From the NCBI GenBank assembly GCA_021399435.1, contig JAJTUP010000007.1, forward strand, positions 1,302,001-1,366,000: a stretch of DNA of 64,000 nucleotides, in the 5' to 3' direction. This document shows, piece after piece, positions 61,120 through 64,000 of this stretch; within the stretch, counting starts at the first letter, position 1; the number at the start of each line of letters is the position of its first letter. The notes below the pieces were generated by a model, which ran no database searches, was not told the DNA's origin, and saw only the letters and a list, made by a program, of their open reading frames with translations. Made by a program: the position numbers and the translations under genes. Origin of the DNA: Diaporthe sp. PMI_573. Lineage: Eukaryota > Ascomycota > Sordariomycetes > Diaporthales > Diaporthaceae.

Positions 61120-62588
61120 TCTCTTGTGGTTCAATACCAAATAAAGATGGCGATTCAATAATGCAAGCAAATATAGAATGACAGGTAATAGCGATTTGTT
61201 GCGAGGATGCTGTTTTGAGGTCAACACATAGCATGTGGCTTCAGTCATGTGTGGCTGGTGGGGATATGACGGAGGTGGCGAATGCTCTCGCGGCCAAATC
61301 TTGGAAGCTTGCTTTTGGCGTAGGTTGATGCACAGTAGAGCCGCTTTAGCTCATGATGCAGTCAGTCCCAAGGCCACAAAAGCCAAGTGAATGCAAAGCA
61401 AAAGGGTTAGGGCAGACGATCAGCGATCAGCAGAGCTGGGTATTTTCCTTTTGCAATGGGCACTCGACAGTGTCTGCTTTAGCGTCCTGTTCCGATGAAC
61501 AGTTTCGTCTATGCTTTAATGATCTCAACCGTGTGAATGCCGGCCACCAGACATTGTGCAGTATTCTCGAGGTGGGAAACAGAGTGATGGTCTAGAAGCA
61601 ATCAGACCCTCTTTTAACTCGAGTAAGCTCCTCTGGGCAACTCCCTCTGCGCATGCGAGCAATCATCTATGTCTGAGACAACCTTGTCCAGGAGAACCTG
61701 TTCCACTCCAGCAAGCCGTCATCCAACATATCCTCTTCTGGACAGCCTCTCTGGAGACGCCTCCGTTAGGAAATCCTTCCCCGGAAAGCACCTCTGTTGA
61801 TACGTTTCTGTATATGCCCACACAGTTAAGCCAGAAATCACCCGGAGGCCGGGTTCACCACATACACTTGTCTATCACTTTGCGCATGGCATGATTCCTA
61901 CGATTGACATCTCCGCCCGAAATTATGAAATCGCCAGGCATCATGGAGCTGTCCCCTCAGCTTTGAGAGTCCTAGTTGGTCAGAAGTACACAGCATCTAG
62001 GTCTTGGAAGAGACAATTTGGTGAGTGTCGATGGCTTCAGAAACTGCACATTTTCAGCTTTGATTTTCCGAAGAAACGAAGTGCCAGGGTGCCACCGAGA
62101 TGTTTCACCAGATGCAGGCGCCAACTGATGTCTTGCATAGATATCGTATATCCTTGCTCGGCGACCAGTAAATGCGCCACCTCACATGCATGTATTATCC
62201 TGCAGAGTCAGTTGGTGGTGCAGGAGGATCCTATGGATTAGTGGGACCCATTTTCAGGTGCACCTCCCATGTCATGAGTGGAAAGGCACCGAGTGGTGCG
62301 CTCCTCGAATCGTCAGCTTATGCCTCGCGCGAGCTTGGTGAGGTAGTGCTGACGATCCACATTTAATTTTCGTTCGTGCGGCTGCCTCCAAAGGATTCAA
62401 CTGGCGAGGGCCGGGGACCATGTCAATTGGCGTCAAGAGCTCAGGTCTGGGATTTCCATGTGAAGCCAGACTCTCCTTACTTCAGATGTCTCGCAGCGAA
62501 AGCCCACCGTTTCTCCCCTACGACAATTCGAGCGAGCAACACTGAACTACGGTTGCTAAGTGAATCTAAATAAATCTACCAAACCATC
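61120..62588. other. Intergenic region between divergent genes, no gene seen
   Basis: About 1.47 kb with two promoters by position. Frames are short and lack motifs. Confidence 0.55.
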
Positions 62589-63858
62589 ATGGAACCTCAT
62601 GAACTCTACCATAGAGCCCGCCTGTCTTGGTTCGGGATTCTCAGACTGGCCACCAAACTCTTCATCATCAGTAAGGCAAACCCACGCCGCCCACGTTTTA
62701 CCAGAAGCAGAACTCGATGCGCTAACAGACTTCATAGTACCGCCAACCCTCTTCTTCAACCTCTTCCATGCAGTCCCACAATGCATACTCCGCGGGCTCC
62801 CAGTGCTGCCGTTCATATATTGCAACCTGCTCCGGACCCTGATGAACACCCTGACCCCAACAGAGCTGCAGTTCATCCTCCCGCCGACGGGAACAGTCTA
62901 CCGCGTGTGGCTCGCCGCCGTCGTGTCGAAGTCCATCCTGACGCACGACGACGACAAGACCAAAACCCCGTCCCGCCTGAGGCCCGACATCCAGCCCCTC
63001 TCCGACGGCAAGAGCTCCATCCTCTGGCTGGGCGACCGCACGACCGCGACCAAGTTCGTCCTCTTCCTCCACGGCGGCGGGTACGTCCTGCCCCTCGACC
63101 TCGGCCACCTGAACTGGTGCCGCAACGCCTACCTGTCCGCAGCCGAGGAGGCGGGCGGCGAGGACAACGTCGCCGTCGCCGTGCTGCAGTACAGCCTGTG
63201 GCCCGCCGCCTCGTACCCCACCCAGCTTTTCCAGGCCGCCGAGGCGCTCAGCGTGATCCTGGACGGCGGCCGCGTGTCACCCGCCGACGTCGTCTTCGGC
63301 GGGGACTCGTGCGGCGGGCACATGGCCGCGGGTCTGCTGGCGCACCTGGTCCACCCCCTCCCCGGCGCGCGCAAGATCGAGCTGCCGGAGGGGCAGAGGT
63401 TCGCGGGCGCGTTCTTCGTGTCGCCCTGGCTGAGCAGCGCGGACGACGGGCCCGCGTTCAGGGAGAATGCGTACCTGGACATGGTCTCGCCCGAGGTGGT
63501 CAGGCAGTCGACCGCCCTCACGAACAGCGGGCTCGGCGGGGCACGCAGCTACGAGGCAGTCCAGGCGCTGGGCTGGGCTATGCCCGGGGACGTGGGGGAC
63601 AGCACCTGGTGGGACGGCGTGGACGAGGTCGTGGGCGACGTGCTGGTGACGGTGGGGAGGCGCGAGGTGCTGAGGGAGGAGATTGCGTCTTTTGCGAAGA
63701 GGATCCGGGTGAGGAACCCTGGGACGAATGTGGTCCTCGATGTGAGGCCCCGGGCTGCCCATGACTTCATCCTGCTGGAGGGACAGCTTAACCGGGTTGG
63801 CGGTGCGACGAGCCAGATGAAGTCTTGGTACAAAGACATTTTGCGGAGGAAATCCTGA
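62589..63858 (+). CDS. Alpha/beta hydrolase (HSL/carboxylesterase-like)
   Basis: Exons 62589-62670 and 62738-63858 give 400 aa. The 67-bp intron has a GTAAGG donor, a GCTAACAGAC branch region and a TAG acceptor; the alternative unspliced frame has no ATG in good context. The N-terminal 80 residues are hydrophobic (LFFNLFHAVPQCILRGLPVL), so the protein may be membrane-associated. The catalytic set is complete: oxyanion LHGGGYVLP, nucleophile GGDSCGGHMA (Gly-Asp-Ser-Cys-Gly), acidic region VTVGRREVLREE, and His in RAAHDFILLE. Esterase, lipase or lactonase activity on small hydrophobic esters is expected; the substrate is unknown. In contrast with the related gene at 21424-23091, the Ser nucleophile is intact. 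Confidence 0.88.
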
Positions 63859-64000
63859 GCAATTACCTGGTAAAAGGCAGAGTCAGCAGGGCGTTTTGCG
63901 GCGGTCGGATCAGAATTCTTGATAGATACATAGGCTGGTCCCCCCAAAACATGCAATTCTAGAGTGAGGAAGTTGATGTTACCTGTAGCATCGCAGCAGT
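63859..64000. other. 3' flank of the hydrolase gene, to window end
   Basis: Short flank without a recognisable feature. A minus-strand frame here overlaps the hydrolase gene and is a shadow. Confidence 0.4.

Noticed and set aside
62589..63764. 391-codon frame overlapping the hydrolase gene
   Set aside because: Shares only the start exon with the real gene; beyond 62670 it is an Arg/Pro-rich shadow, and the spliced frame carries all catalytic motifs.

Overview
The window is nuclear DNA from a filamentous ascomycete fungus, most likely a Sordariomycete. Genes carry short introns (56-190 bp) with GTAAGT/GTGAGT-type donors, CTNAC-type branch points and pyrimidine-light acceptors. Coding exons are GC-rich and rich in C-ending codons. 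The families are typical of the group: secreted KatG2, a Dnf3-type flippase, a WOPR regulator, DUF3632, GFA proteins and a GPI-type yapsin. The species cannot be fixed from the sequence alone. All exon structures below were assembled by hand from splice signals and frame continuity.

Layout. Positions 1-338 hold the 5' part of a gene running off the left edge (minus strand). About 9.4 kb then contain no convincing gene. A secreted catalase-peroxidase (9851-12421, +) converges on a P4-ATPase lipid flippase (12613-16693, -). After 2 kb without genes comes an uncharacterised protein with a probable TET/JBP-like 2-oxoglutarate/Fe(II) oxygenase domain (18715-20797, +). A serine-hydrolase-fold gene with an in-frame stop and a lost nucleophile follows (21424-23091, -).

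From 24.7 to 41 kb lies a mostly plus-strand run: an unknown protein (24694), an aminoglycoside-phosphotransferase-like kinase (26104), a small conserved fungal protein (27217-27672, -), a double-GFA zinc protein (28565), a prolyl 4-hydroxylase-like oxygenase (30176), a QDR-type MFS transporter (32639), a DUF3632 protein (35304), a single-pass membrane protein (37018) and a GPI-anchored aspartic protease (39201). Three independent short tandem duplications sit within 740 bp around the kinase and the small conserved gene. A small secreted 8-cysteine protein lies at 42910-43475 (-).

The interval 43.5-50.6 kb has no gene I can support and lies upstream of a short WOPR (Gti1/Pac2) transcription factor (50661-51459, +). 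It is followed by a Cdc25/rhodanese-type phosphatase, an atypical SDR, a large low-complexity protein with an MDV repeat, a Cys-rich ORF of unresolved structure, a glycine-zipper protein (all minus) and an alpha/beta hydrolase (62589-63858, +).

The genes do not form an obvious biosynthetic cluster. Several products (secreted KatG, Cys-rich secreted protein, yapsin, MFS pump) would act at the cell surface. Three of about 24 introns appear to be GC-AG with a GCAAGT donor. I saw no tRNA, rRNA, CRISPR array or intact transposon.
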